Positions 24,791 to 33,718 of a DNA stretch of 64,000 nucleotides are shown one piece after another. Numbering within the stretch: position 1 is the stretch's first letter; each line of letters starts with the position of its first letter. The DNA is from Prevotella corporis DSM 18810 = JCM 8529 (GTDB lineage Bacteria > Bacteroidota > Bacteroidia > Bacteroidales > Bacteroidaceae): the NCBI RefSeq assembly GCF_000430525.1, contig NZ_KE387157.1, positions 30,185 to 94,184 on the forward strand, in the 5' to 3' direction. Under the pieces are notes generated by a model, which was given only the letters and a program-made list of their open reading frames with translations, was not told where the DNA came from and did not search any database. A program made the position numbers and the translations under genes.

Positions 24791-24967
24791 TTAAATGCTT
24801 CTTTGGCACATAGCGAGAGGTTCTTTGTGATATGTAGCCAATCCTCGTCCTTGAAGCTTGATGAGATTGGAAATCTGCCCATAGAACCTTCCTGTATGTT
24901 GGAGAATGGCAATGGCTTCCCTCTCAATGTCTGTCATCTTGGGAACGGCTGCTACTTCTCCGTTAAG
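24791..24967 (-). pseudogene. 3' part of a small mobilization-associated gene split by an IS
   Basis: 58 codons remain (LNGEVAAVPKMTDIE... GQISNLIKLQGRGLATYH...). The frame is open to the exact edge of the IS256 element. Joined in frame to the 14 codons at 26241-26282 it makes a 72-residue protein. It lies 65 bp upstream of the relaxase gene, so a relaxosome accessory role is likely but not proven. Confidence 0.6.
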
Positions 24968-26240
24968 GGTACTGTCCTATAAAAGTGTGTAAGTCCATAT
25001 TTTTATTATCTTTGTGTTTGGATATAAAATAAGAAAAAAATGGAACTTACACAATTACAAATTTCGGAAATTATTTCTAATTACACAAGCAGTAGTGAGG
25101 GTTTTGTTACTCTTCAGTCTTTAATCATGAACTCATTGATGTTTCACGAGCGTGAATTATTCGTCAATGATAATAAAGCTGAACAATGCAATGGCTTTCG
25201 TAGTCGTCGCTGGTATAGTCATGGCTTTGAGTTTTCTCTTCGTATTCCCCGTAGCCGTAGTGGTAATTTCTATCCAGTCCTTCTTGGACTGATACGTAAC
25301 GAGAGCGAGGAACGCGCGCGTCTGTTCAATCTTCTTTACACTAAGGGGCTCACAACAGAGCAGATAGGCGAGATTTCTGAATGTGTCTATGGTCGTTCTT
25401 ACAGCAAACAACAGGTTTCCTATTTGGCAAATGGTTGTCGTGATGATGTTGAGCAATGGCTTTGCCGTGATCTTTCCTCTCACTATTTGGCAGTCTATAT
25501 CGATGCAACTTTTATCTCCACCCGTAGGGACAGACAAGTGTCAAAAGAAGCCTATTATACGATATTAGGCGTACTTGAGGACGGCAGCAGGGAGGTGCTT
25601 TCAGTGGTCAACCATCCCACCGAGGGCGCTCTATGTTGGAAAGACGAACTTGATACTCTGAAAGAAAGAGGCGTTGAGGAAATAGACCTGGTTATCTCTG
25701 ATGCACTAACAGGCATAGAGAACGCCGTCTGTGCAGCTTTCCCTTGTGCTGCGCATCAGTTCTGTGTGGCACACCTCAAGCGTCAGGTTATCAACAGTGT
25801 TGCTCACAAGGATAAACCCACCATTGCTAGTAAACTCTCAGAAGTCTTCCGTATGGAAGATAACAGTGTGGATTCCTTGTGGGGATACGAACATTTAGAC
25901 AGATGGGAAAAGAAGTATCCAACCCTTAGGAAATATAAGGCAGAAAGAAATATGGCATACTTTACCTATATGGACTTCCCAAAAGAAGTGCAAAGATGTA
26001 TATACACGACAAACTGGATTGAAAGACTCAACAGAAAGTATAAGAGGACTATCAACATGAGAACATCTATGCTATCAGCACAAACGGTCATATTTCTATT
26101 GGGGTCAGTGGCAATGGAGGAGACTAAAAGTGCTTACAAAAGGAAAATATACCAATTTAAAAGTTGGAAGAAAATAAAGAAAAATGGAAATAGCAAGGAT
26201 AAAAGAGAAGAATAGCTTACACACTTTTAAGGACAGTACC
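24968..26240 (+). mobile_element. IS256-family insertion sequence
   Basis: A 1273-bp element bounded by ~25-bp imperfect inverted repeats that begin GGTACTGTCCT and contain AAAAGTGTGTAAG. It encodes one intact transposase. No direct repeat is seen in the flanks, although IS256-family elements normally duplicate 8-9 bp. Confidence 0.88.
25040..26215 (+). CDS. IS256-family (Mutator type) transposase
   Basis: A 391-aa DDE transposase. The acidic residues lie in AVYIDATFIS near residue 155, VISDALTGIENAV near 222 and a C-terminal Glu in TTNWIERLNRKYKRT. CAAHQFCVAHLKRQV is the family zinc/His-Cys region. It appears full length, so the element may still be active. Confidence 0.93.
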   Translation: MELTQLQISEIISNYTSSSEGFVTLQSLIMNSLMFHERELFVNDNKAEQCNGFRSRRWYSHGFEFSLRIPRSRSGNFYPVLLGLIRNESEERARLFNLLYTKGLTTEQIGEISECVYGRSYSKQQVSYLANGCRDDVEQWLCRDLSSHYLAVYIDATFISTRRDRQVSKEAYYTILGVLEDGSREVLSVVNHPTEGALCWKDELDTLKERGVEEIDLVISDALTGIENAVCAAFPCAAHQFCVAHLKRQVINSVAHKDKPTIASKLSEVFRMEDNSVDSLWGYEHLDRWEKKYPTLRKYKAERNMAYFTYMDFPKEVQRCIYTTNWIERLNRKYKRTINMRTSMLSAQTVIFLLGSVAMEETKSAYKRKIYQFKSWKKIKKNGNSKDKREE

Positions 26241-26282
26241 TACCTTCTTTTTAATTGCTGCCAGTATTTCACTCTTATTCAT
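26241..26282 (-). pseudogene. 5' stub of the IS-split small gene
   Basis: Fourteen codons, MNKSEILAAIKKKV, start 19 bp after the sirtuin stop codon and run to the IS edge. In-frame continuation lies beyond the IS at 24967. Confidence 0.6.
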
Positions 26283-26301
26283 ATTGCCAATATTATTTTA
26301 T

Positions 26302-27006
26302 CTATAATTCCTTGAACGCCTCCAGAAGCATCTTCATGCCCGCTGTGGCTGTAGTCTTGAAATGAGTGAAGCCCAGTTGTGTGCATTGATCCATTTCCCC
26401 TGGGTCAATCACGAACTTAGGAACCTCGTGGTGAGCGTAGTTGATGAATCCCGCTGCCGGATAGACCTTCAGCGAGGTGCCGATTACCACAAAGATGTCA
26501 GCCTTGCTAACATAATCGATGGCCACATTCATACTGTCGATATATTCACCGAACATCACGATATAGGGTCGCAGTTGTGACCCATCCTCTGCCTTATCAC
26601 CCACTTTGATAGGCGTTGTCAGCGGATATTCCTTCACGCATGTCGTTTGATTCTCTATCGAGCAGACCTTGTTCAGTTCCCCATGCAAATGAATGACATG
26701 AGAGGAACCGGCCCGCTCATGCAGGTTATCAACGTTCTGTGTGATAACAGTCACTTCATGCTCTTTCTCCAGCTCTGCTATCATTCTATGAGCATCATTC
26801 GGCTCCACTTCTGCAAGTTGTTTACGTCGAATATTATAGAAATCCAAACATTTCTGGGTGTCATTGTATAGTGCATCGGTGCTGGCAAGATATGCCCATT
26901 CCTCATTCGTCCACAATCCGTTCTTTCCACGGAATGTACTTAAACCGCTTTCAACACTTACACCAGCACCTGTCAGGAACACTATATGTTGTCTTGTCAT
27001 AATCAA
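26302..27006 (-). CDS. Sirtuin (Sir2/CobB-like NAD-dependent deacylase)
   Basis: A 234-aa Sir2 protein. The NAD motif is LTGAGVSVESGLSTFRG near residue 11, QNVDNLHERAGS is near 110, and the catalytic His is in VIHLHGEL. The usual four-Cys zinc site is reduced to CSIENQTTC, so it may lack bound zinc. It may deacylate proteins or hydrolyse NAD; several anti-phage systems use Sir2 domains to deplete NAD. It is the last intact gene of the island operon, starting directly at the preceding stop codon. Confidence 0.88.
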   Translation of the reverse strand: MIMTRQHIVFLTGAGVSVESGLSTFRGKNGLWTNEEWAYLASTDALYNDTQKCLDFYNIRRKQLAEVEPNDAHRMIAELEKEHEVTVITQNVDNLHERAGSSHVIHLHGELNKVCSIENQTTCVKEYPLTTPIKVGDKAEDGSQLRPYIVMFGEYIDSMNVAIDYVSKADIFVVIGTSLKVYPAAGFINYAHHEVPKFVIDPGEMDQCTQLGFTHFKTTATAGMKMLLEAFKEL

Positions 27007-27360
27007 TCAAAAAACAGTAATTGTATATTCTATATCGTCATCTTCAGCCATGTTGTACATTTCCATATGTGAAGCTTCAGGACAATCTTCCATATAGGTG
27101 GCTCCCCATGGAAGTCTCTTCTCTTTCTTTCCGTCATCAGGGTTCAGTCCTTCTTCCTGCATATTCTCACGGATGGCCTTTAGGATTTTTCTGTGAATAC
27201 CGGGCATTTCTTCAGAGATGTAATCAGAATCCAAATACGCTCCATCTTCTTCAGCATTCTGCAGTTTGTAGTATAGGTTATCGGAAACATCCATGTCAAA
27301 TGATGTTTCTCCTGCTTCGTCAAAGCCAAAGACCGTGTAGGTGACTTCTATTTCATTCAT
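27007..27360 (-). CDS. Small acidic protein of the island operon
   Basis: A 117-aa, strongly acidic, soluble protein that I do not recognise. It begins MNEIEVTYTVFGFDEAGETSF and contains EEMPGIHRKILKAIRENMQEE, with a Trp/Cys-containing centre (LPWGATYMEDCPEA). No signal peptide or membrane segment. It lies between the ADP-ribosylglycohydrolase fusion (21 bp) and the sirtuin (no gap). A regulatory or inhibitor role for one of these neighbours is inference. Confidence 0.75.
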   Translation of the reverse strand: MNEIEVTYTVFGFDEAGETSFDMDVSDNLYYKLQNAEEDGAYLDSDYISEEMPGIHRKILKAIRENMQEEGLNPDDGKKEKRLPWGATYMEDCPEASHMEMYNMAEDDDIEYTITVF

Positions 27361-27381
27361 AGGTTGTTGTTGATTTTGAAT

Positions 27382-30300
27382 TTAGAAACAAATACCGCAG
27401 TTGTACTCATAGAGCACTTCTTCTTTAATTCTCTTGATGGAAATAATGCTTTCGTTGGCATAGGTCACTTTCAGGGTTTCGCGTACGAGACCCTGCCATT
27501 CACTCCAATAGCAACACTCAATAGTTCCTTCTGTACCTCTCATTTTCACCTTTGGCGAGACCATATCTTTGATACCATATAGTGGAGCTTTTTCGTGTGG
27601 GTACAGAGCATGAATCGTTTCAAGGTCTTTATGACTGAATATATATGTACGTCTGATATATCCGCCATGCCAGAATGTTGGAAGGACAGTGGGAGCGATG
27701 TCGTACAGATAGGCTTGCCATATTCCCATTGCATTCCGATTGACCTTAATGTGATTAAAAGTGTCATCTTTTGATAGGGTGAGCGGTTCTGGCATGTCAT
27801 CCAGATTGTTCTCCTTCTTTTCCTTGTCTATGGGGTATGTATAGAAACTGGATTCGTCACCCATACCCACATTAGTAGGAAGTTTCAGTCCAAGCGCATA
27901 TCCCTTTTCAAGGCTCATGGCATCCAGCGTCTTGAAAAGATATGATTTGTCTTCATTCCTCTTGTCCTCCACAAGTTTGCTGATAGCCTTCAAAAAAGCA
28001 TATCCAACTTTGGAAAACTCATTTTGCTGTTCCTCTTCTAACATCTGTTCAATATGGTATTTCATTGCGAGGTTTTCTTGTCCAAGAGCCTTTTTCAGTT
28101 TCTTGACAATGAGTTTGCTTCGTTTGTGGACAAAAGACTCCATGAACGTGCAATAGTCATCAACGGCTTTGAAATAGACATCTCGTTTTATGAACTTCAT
28201 CAGGCACCATATCTGTGGAAGTACATCGGTAGGCTTGCCGTAATAGTCAAGGTAGTCATCCAGGAATAACCCTCTTGCCATTTTGTCGAAACCTTCAGAA
28301 CCCTGTAGATGCCCCATCTGTTTACGCGCATTATACAGAGTTCCCTTTAATGACGGGTCAACCTTACCTTTGCCTGTCATCACATTATACACAGCTTTCA
28401 AGAACAGGTCAGTATATCCATGATAGTGGTAGGTGTCCTTGTCTGTATCTATGCTTTTCGGGAGAATCCACAAGTTTCCGATAGTGTCAAGCAAATGACT
28501 CACTTTGACTGCCCGTTTGTGTTGTTCCTCCGTAGGGTGGAAGTTCTGCATGCCCTTGAAGTATTGGTCCAAGATATTGGCACCGAACAGGTAGTGCATG
28601 TGATTCACATGAGTGACATTGTAGGTGTAATCCTCAATGCTGGCTAAATTCAACCCTGGCCACAGGTCTCCAAATGTTACAGACATGATAGCCTGTACGA
28701 TATTGCATTTGTCAACACTGAAGGCGAACCCTTTACTGTCGCCAAAGATTTGGTCATCTTTTAGCGTGTTAAAGTCAAAATCAATTATCCTGTCAATGTC
28801 GCCATCCAACTTCTGGCCAATAAAATCACGAATCAGCTTTCTCTCGTATGTGCCGTCTTGCTTGTCAAGTTTCAGCAGTCGCTGTTCCTTGCGATATAGT
28901 CTCAGTCTTTCCTCTTCCTCCCTACGTTTCTTTTCCAAAGCCTCTTCTTTTCGCATTTTTTCAAATGCAGAGGGAATGAACAAGTCAATCTTCTTATACT
29001 CGCATTCACCAGATGTGTATCTTTGCCGGAAGCTGTTATAGCCCAGTCTTCCACACCCCATGATGCCGCTGTAAGGATCATCTGCCCATCGCCTTATGCC
29101 ATTCGCATAAATACAAACTTCGCAGACATGATTCTCATATCCGACATACCAGATATCTTGTTGTCTCTTAATCTTTGTGGTTGTTCTTTTTTCCTGTGTG
29201 GGAGAAAACGATGGTTCAATAATCTCACGTTCCTCATAGATGTCATCCAAGGTAACATCGTCCTTGTCGTCGTTGGATTCTATACTCTCTGTCTGGGTTT
29301 CTTGTTTGGATTGATTTGCATACTTGAAATAAGTTTCCTCCCATTTCTTTAAGTAAGCATCCCATTGTTGAGTCGCATCAGCACCTGTTTCTGCTGTCAA
29401 CAGATATACGAAAAGATACTCACTTGGCTCATCACCATTTACGCCAAACTCCCCAAGGGCATGGTTTACAGTAAGCCTGTCAATGTGCCAATGGTCATCT
29501 TTCCGTGTATAATGAGCCTCATAAGCACACATGCCCGTCCAACTGCGGTAGTAGCGTATAAACTCTTTGTCGCAGTACATGAACCAGTGGTCTTCTTGTG
29601 CTTCGGGAATATGTCCTCGACGGATTATTCTCATGTCTTTATCCGACAGGTTGATGTCTGTCAGTAATTTTGAGACATCTTTTTCCGGCATTGTCTCTAT
29701 CTTCCAGCTATGTTCCGTGGCTAATCTTTCTTTATCAGGCAGAGGATTCTCCCCGTTAAAGAACCTGCCCATGTGACCCAAGCCAAGTTTCCAAAGCATG
29801 ATGGCTTGAAACTCTTTCATAGGAGTGGAGTTTGGATTCTGCTGTTCTTTTTCTCGCAGTTCTTCTTCTTTTAATATATCCTCAGCAGCACTCTCATCAC
29901 CATAACCTCTTAGGATGCTGTTTGGTACGTATCTGCTATAAAAACGTAGATCCACTGTCTTCATTTCATCAGGCAGATAATCGAGTGCATCCATCATCAT
30001 ATCTTCAGGAATTCCCCATATAGCTTCAGCTATGCTGCCAACGATTGCCCCTAAGGTGTCTGCATCAGCACCAAGACTTACAGCCCTGCGGACAGCATCT
30101 TCAAAGCTGTTACTCTGTGTTATAGTCCATAGCGCGACTGGTACAGTACCTTGACAAGTTTCATCGAATTTATTCTGTACATCCTCCTTGCGTAGGTTGA
30201 TATTATAGCCAGAGAATCTGAGGCACTCGTCCATTAAAGCTTTCATCTGCTCCTTTCCGAATTGTGGAAAGCAGTTGTTTAGTTCGATGGCTTTATGGAT

Positions 30301-30714
30301 GGCAAGTGCCACCGTCTGTGCACCCTTAATTCCTTCTGGATGATTGTGAGTACATTCTGCGCTTTTAGCAGCCATTGGCAACATTCCAAAGGCATTGAGT
30401 TTCGCCCATGCCACAGGACTGACACGCATTGCCGCACCATTACCGAAACTGTTGTATGGCTTTGGTTCAAGACTACAGACCCATTGTTCAAAGCGACCCC
30501 CATAGCCACCCATGGGATCTGGATAGCGGCGGCACCATTCATGAATGGTCTTTCCAAAATCTTCGTCACGCAGGATGGCGTCCATAACAGCAACTGTACA
30601 GATTGTGTCATCCGTAAAGTCACTACCTGGTGCGAATATTTCAAAATTATAGTCGTTTGTCGGATTAAACTCAAAACGGCTACCTGCTATATCACCTATG
30701 ATTGCTCCTAACAT
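27382..30714 (-). CDS. ADP-ribosylglycohydrolase fused to a large C-terminal region
   Basis: An 1110-aa protein. Residues ~1-270 are an ADP-ribosylglycohydrolase (DraG/ARH) domain with intact metal motifs: LGAIIGDIAGSRFE, DFTDDTIC near residue 33, and SLGADADTLGAIVGSIAEA near 215. These enzymes remove ADP-ribose from proteins or nucleic acids. The other ~840 residues include DDHWHIDRLTVN (~415), a segment DIWYVGYENHVCEV, a charged coiled coil (~590-640, EKKRREEEERLRLYRKEQ), and LLDTIGNLWILPKS near 790; I do not assign these to a known family. Most DraG proteins are ~300 aa, so this fusion is unusual. It lies between the helicase and the acidic protein. Confidence 0.85.
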   Translation of the reverse strand: MLGAIIGDIAGSRFEFNPTNDYNFEIFAPGSDFTDDTICTVAVMDAILRDEDFGKTIHEWCRRYPDPMGGYGGRFEQWVCSLEPKPYNSFGNGAAMRVSPVAWAKLNAFGMLPMAAKSAECTHNHPEGIKGAQTVALAIHKAIELNNCFPQFGKEQMKALMDECLRFSGYNINLRKEDVQNKFDETCQGTVPVALWTITQSNSFEDAVRRAVSLGADADTLGAIVGSIAEAIWGIPEDMMMDALDYLPDEMKTVDLRFYSRYVPNSILRGYGDESAAEDILKEEELREKEQQNPNSTPMKEFQAIMLWKLGLGHMGRFFNGENPLPDKERLATEHSWKIETMPEKDVSKLLTDINLSDKDMRIIRRGHIPEAQEDHWFMYCDKEFIRYYRSWTGMCAYEAHYTRKDDHWHIDRLTVNHALGEFGVNGDEPSEYLFVYLLTAETGADATQQWDAYLKKWEETYFKYANQSKQETQTESIESNDDKDDVTLDDIYEEREIIEPSFSPTQEKRTTTKIKRQQDIWYVGYENHVCEVCIYANGIRRWADDPYSGIMGCGRLGYNSFRQRYTSGECEYKKIDLFIPSAFEKMRKEEALEKKRREEEERLRLYRKEQRLLKLDKQDGTYERKLIRDFIGQKLDGDIDRIIDFDFNTLKDDQIFGDSKGFAFSVDKCNIVQAIMSVTFGDLWPGLNLASIEDYTYNVTHVNHMHYLFGANILDQYFKGMQNFHPTEEQHKRAVKVSHLLDTIGNLWILPKSIDTDKDTYHYHGYTDLFLKAVYNVMTGKGKVDPSLKGTLYNARKQMGHLQGSEGFDKMARGLFLDDYLDYYGKPTDVLPQIWCLMKFIKRDVYFKAVDDYCTFMESFVHKRSKLIVKKLKKALGQENLAMKYHIEQMLEEEQQNEFSKVGYAFLKAISKLVEDKRNEDKSYLFKTLDAMSLEKGYALGLKLPTNVGMGDESSFYTYPIDKEKKENNLDDMPEPLTLSKDDTFNHIKVNRNAMGIWQAYLYDIAPTVLPTFWHGGYIRRTYIFSHKDLETIHALYPHEKAPLYGIKDMVSPKVKMRGTEGTIECCYWSEWQGLVRETLKVTYANESIISIKRIKEEVLYEYNCGICF

Positions 30715-30725
30715 AATTCCTTATT

Positions 30726-33710
30726 CTATTTTGTATTTCGGCTATATGGACTTAAATCGAACAATAGTTCTTTCATCTGTTCTTTTGTAACCTTACCTTT
30801 AAGTAATTGAAGCAGTTCTTCTTGTCGTGGCTGCCCCATTGTCAGTCGGTATAACGACAGGATGCCTATCAAACGTTGGTATCTTTCGTTCTCCTCGCTC
30901 ATTGGGTAGATTGGTATAATACGTTCAATAAACTCAATGTCATTTCTGTCTCTGAATAGCTCATTATCCAATGGCAAGAACCAGAAAGGAACCATTTCCG
31001 GATAATCTTGTTTCAGAACCTGACTTGCTTCATCAAACATTTCATCCCAGGCAAACTTCTCAGAGAAAGCCTTTGCAATATTTCTTCTGACGGAAAGGCA
31101 CTTGTACCTGTTGATACGACCTTCTCTTTGTTCAAGATTCTGAGGGTTCGAAGGCAGGTTCCAGTGAATCATTTTCCGACAATACCAATGGAAGTCCAGC
31201 CCTTCCTGGCCGATTGATGTTGAAGCGAGCAGGAAAGGACGGAACGGGCTGTTGAATGCGGAACGGACGCTTGTTGCATGAGTCACCGCTTGCTCCGTCT
31301 GCTTAGTATTGCCAAAATCTACCGCGAAATGCTTTCTCATACGTATCTTATCATCTTCCGAGAATCCTTGTAAGGTTCCTACTGGCTGTGGATAAGCAGA
31401 CACGAGTGATTCCTTGATCCTTTTATTTACTTGTGTCAATGGCTTGTTCTCTCCAATCATATGGACAAACTCGTCAAGTGTTGCTTGGAGGTTGCCTAAA
31501 GCGCAGTATTCCAGCACTCTCAGGAAATAATCATCTTTCGTCTTGCATGTCAGTTTAACGGCTGCAATGCCATATCGATTGTTAAAGATACCCACAAGTT
31601 CCTTTGCGGCATCTTCAGCCAGGCTCTTGACCAAATCGCTATTCTCTTTTGAAATCTGTCTAAATGCTCTATATAGGCATGATGCTGGCGATGCTATTGC
31701 TATGTCTGCCAGCACATTGGCAGCATCTGTATAGATTTTTCCGGTTGTATCAGTCCCGTTATCCAGGGCTTGCATTAATAGCATGATGTCCACGGAACTG
31801 ACTCTGTTTGTCCGTTCTGCCTCCATATCTGAAAGCCTTTTCTCTATCTTCTCCTTGATAGACTCCCGTATTTCGGCAAGACTTATTCCGTAGGTGGCTT
31901 TTGGTTCATAGAGACTAGATAAGTAAGTTGATACAGTATTGAATATGGACTCACCTTTGGTTTTGTTGTCATCGCGAAGTAGCCTCTTTACGTCATCTGA
32001 ATATGTTGCGCCATGATATGCTCTTTTGTACAAGCGACGTTCTGATTCGTAGGAAATTAGCGAAGCCAGCATTTTAGGTACCATTCCCCATGAGGAGAAT
32101 ACAAGATATTTTGAGAAGTCTTTGTTTCTTGTAAATATACTCTCACCAGTCGTATAATATGGATGAGAGGGGGGTATCCATAGCAACTGCTCTACATGTG
32201 TTGGGTGCTTCTTGTCGCCAAATATGTCTTCAATGACAAAGTTCAGCCTGGCATTATTATATTGGGACAGGCTGTAGTTCTCAATGATATTTTTGTCGAG
32301 TAACAGGCAGTCAACTTTTGATTTCCTTTTTGCACCGGCTTTCCAACCATTTTGGATTTCCTCTTTTAACTTGTAGTTTTCCATAAAAGATAGCTGGAAG
32401 GCTGCCGATTTAGTATAATCCGTAGGAGCTGTGAAGACTCTCCGACCATAGCTACGGCAATGGTCTATCAGCTGCTGCATTTGGATGTAGGAGCGTATGT
32501 CACCTTCGGTCAGACAATGGCTGAGGTCGGGCATAACCTCCTTGATAATGCCGGTGTTCTGCCTTTCTGTTCTGCCCATTACGTGATATAGCATGTCTTC
32601 TGCCGCATGATGTTTTTGAACAAGCTCTCCGAAATCTGTATTGCCAAGATGGGGTAGTGCTGAAGAGTAGTTCTGCCAGATAATCTTGATGTCAGGAGCC
32701 GCGTCTGAGTTTTCATAAAGGAAGTTCAGTAATCGATGGAAGTCTTTGTATTGCTCATCGTTTTTGTTCTCGTTCAGTTCCTCAATGGTCGTATATGGTT
32801 TGTAGGGAGTTGCCGAAAGCAGTAAAATGAATGTGTCCCTGTTTGCAAAGAACTTTCTTGCCACCATATTTTCCTCGGAGTCCTTGGAAGAGTTCAGTTC
32901 TGTGGTAATCAGGGAGCTGAACTTTTGGAACTCATCCATTATGACCAGGTCTGGCTTCAGTACTTCTAGACTGATGTTGGCGAACATCTTTCTGAGAGCG
33001 ATAATAAGATAATAGCCAGCATTGCTGCGATTCTCCATTTCCTCACCAGATGTCAGTCGCATCAGCTCATCTTTGATGGTTTTACCATTTTTGTATGTGC
33101 TGCTAAGATGTGAAAGCATCGCTTTTTTAATGACCATTCTATAGTCATCCATGTCTGGCTCTTGAACATATCCAACATAGCGGTCCCGAACCCCTATCCA
33201 TCCCTTATAGGCATCTCTTTGCAACATTTCAGATAACGCTGTCATCCTGTTTCCGTCTTTGAATTCACATAGAAGTGTCAGACAAGCATATATCAGAGCA
33301 CGTTCATCTGCGCTACCAGTTCCAAATGTCATTTGAAATGAAGTGGCTGGAGTCAGGGACAATACCAAGGTGTCTTTTTGGTTCTTCAGAAGATCCGTTT
33401 TCATCCTGTGATAAACGTAGTGTTGCATTGACAAACGGCTTTGAGCCAGGTCAACAGTCTCTCCCTCGTCAGAAAGCGTGTCAATGTTCTGTTGAGCGAT
33501 CTGAAGGTTGCAGCACACATAGACGATGCAGTATATGTTATCATCCAATACACCATCCAGGCCTTTCACCTGCCTTACCACCTCAGATGCCACAGTCGTC
33601 TTTCCGAGGCCCGCCTCGTCAGCCACCAGCACCCTTCTCTGGCCATTTCGGAAAGCGTTAAGCACATGACATGCTGTTGCCCTTTGAAAGTCCAATGGAT
33701 TATTCTTCAT
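30726..33710 (-). CDS. SNF2-like superfamily 2 helicase
   Basis: A 994-aa ATP-dependent DNA translocase or helicase. Walker A is in VADEAGLGKTTVA near residue 30, motif II reads VIMDEFQKF near 258 (DEFQ in place of DEAH), motif III is LLLSATPY near 298, and motif VI is LEQREGRINRY near 863. The ~350-residue insertion between the two RecA lobes is large. It sits 8 bp downstream of the phospholipase-D-like gene. A helicase paired with a PLD nuclease is a recurrent defence layout (DISARM DrmA/D with DrmC), but here without a methylase. Confidence 0.88.
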   Translation of the reverse strand: MKNNPLDFQRATACHVLNAFRNGQRRVLVADEAGLGKTTVASEVVRQVKGLDGVLDDNIYCIVYVCCNLQIAQQNIDTLSDEGETVDLAQSRLSMQHYVYHRMKTDLLKNQKDTLVLSLTPATSFQMTFGTGSADERALIYACLTLLCEFKDGNRMTALSEMLQRDAYKGWIGVRDRYVGYVQEPDMDDYRMVIKKAMLSHLSSTYKNGKTIKDELMRLTSGEEMENRSNAGYYLIIALRKMFANISLEVLKPDLVIMDEFQKFSSLITTELNSSKDSEENMVARKFFANRDTFILLLSATPYKPYTTIEELNENKNDEQYKDFHRLLNFLYENSDAAPDIKIIWQNYSSALPHLGNTDFGELVQKHHAAEDMLYHVMGRTERQNTGIIKEVMPDLSHCLTEGDIRSYIQMQQLIDHCRSYGRRVFTAPTDYTKSAAFQLSFMENYKLKEEIQNGWKAGAKRKSKVDCLLLDKNIIENYSLSQYNNARLNFVIEDIFGDKKHPTHVEQLLWIPPSHPYYTTGESIFTRNKDFSKYLVFSSWGMVPKMLASLISYESERRLYKRAYHGATYSDDVKRLLRDDNKTKGESIFNTVSTYLSSLYEPKATYGISLAEIRESIKEKIEKRLSDMEAERTNRVSSVDIMLLMQALDNGTDTTGKIYTDAANVLADIAIASPASCLYRAFRQISKENSDLVKSLAEDAAKELVGIFNNRYGIAAVKLTCKTKDDYFLRVLEYCALGNLQATLDEFVHMIGENKPLTQVNKRIKESLVSAYPQPVGTLQGFSEDDKIRMRKHFAVDFGNTKQTEQAVTHATSVRSAFNSPFRPFLLASTSIGQEGLDFHWYCRKMIHWNLPSNPQNLEQREGRINRYKCLSVRRNIAKAFSEKFAWDEMFDEASQVLKQDYPEMVPFWFLPLDNELFRDRNDIEFIERIIPIYPMSEENERYQRLIGILSLYRLTMGQPRQEELLQLLKGKVTKEQMKELLFDLSPYSRNTK

Positions 33711-33718
33711 ACGCCTGA

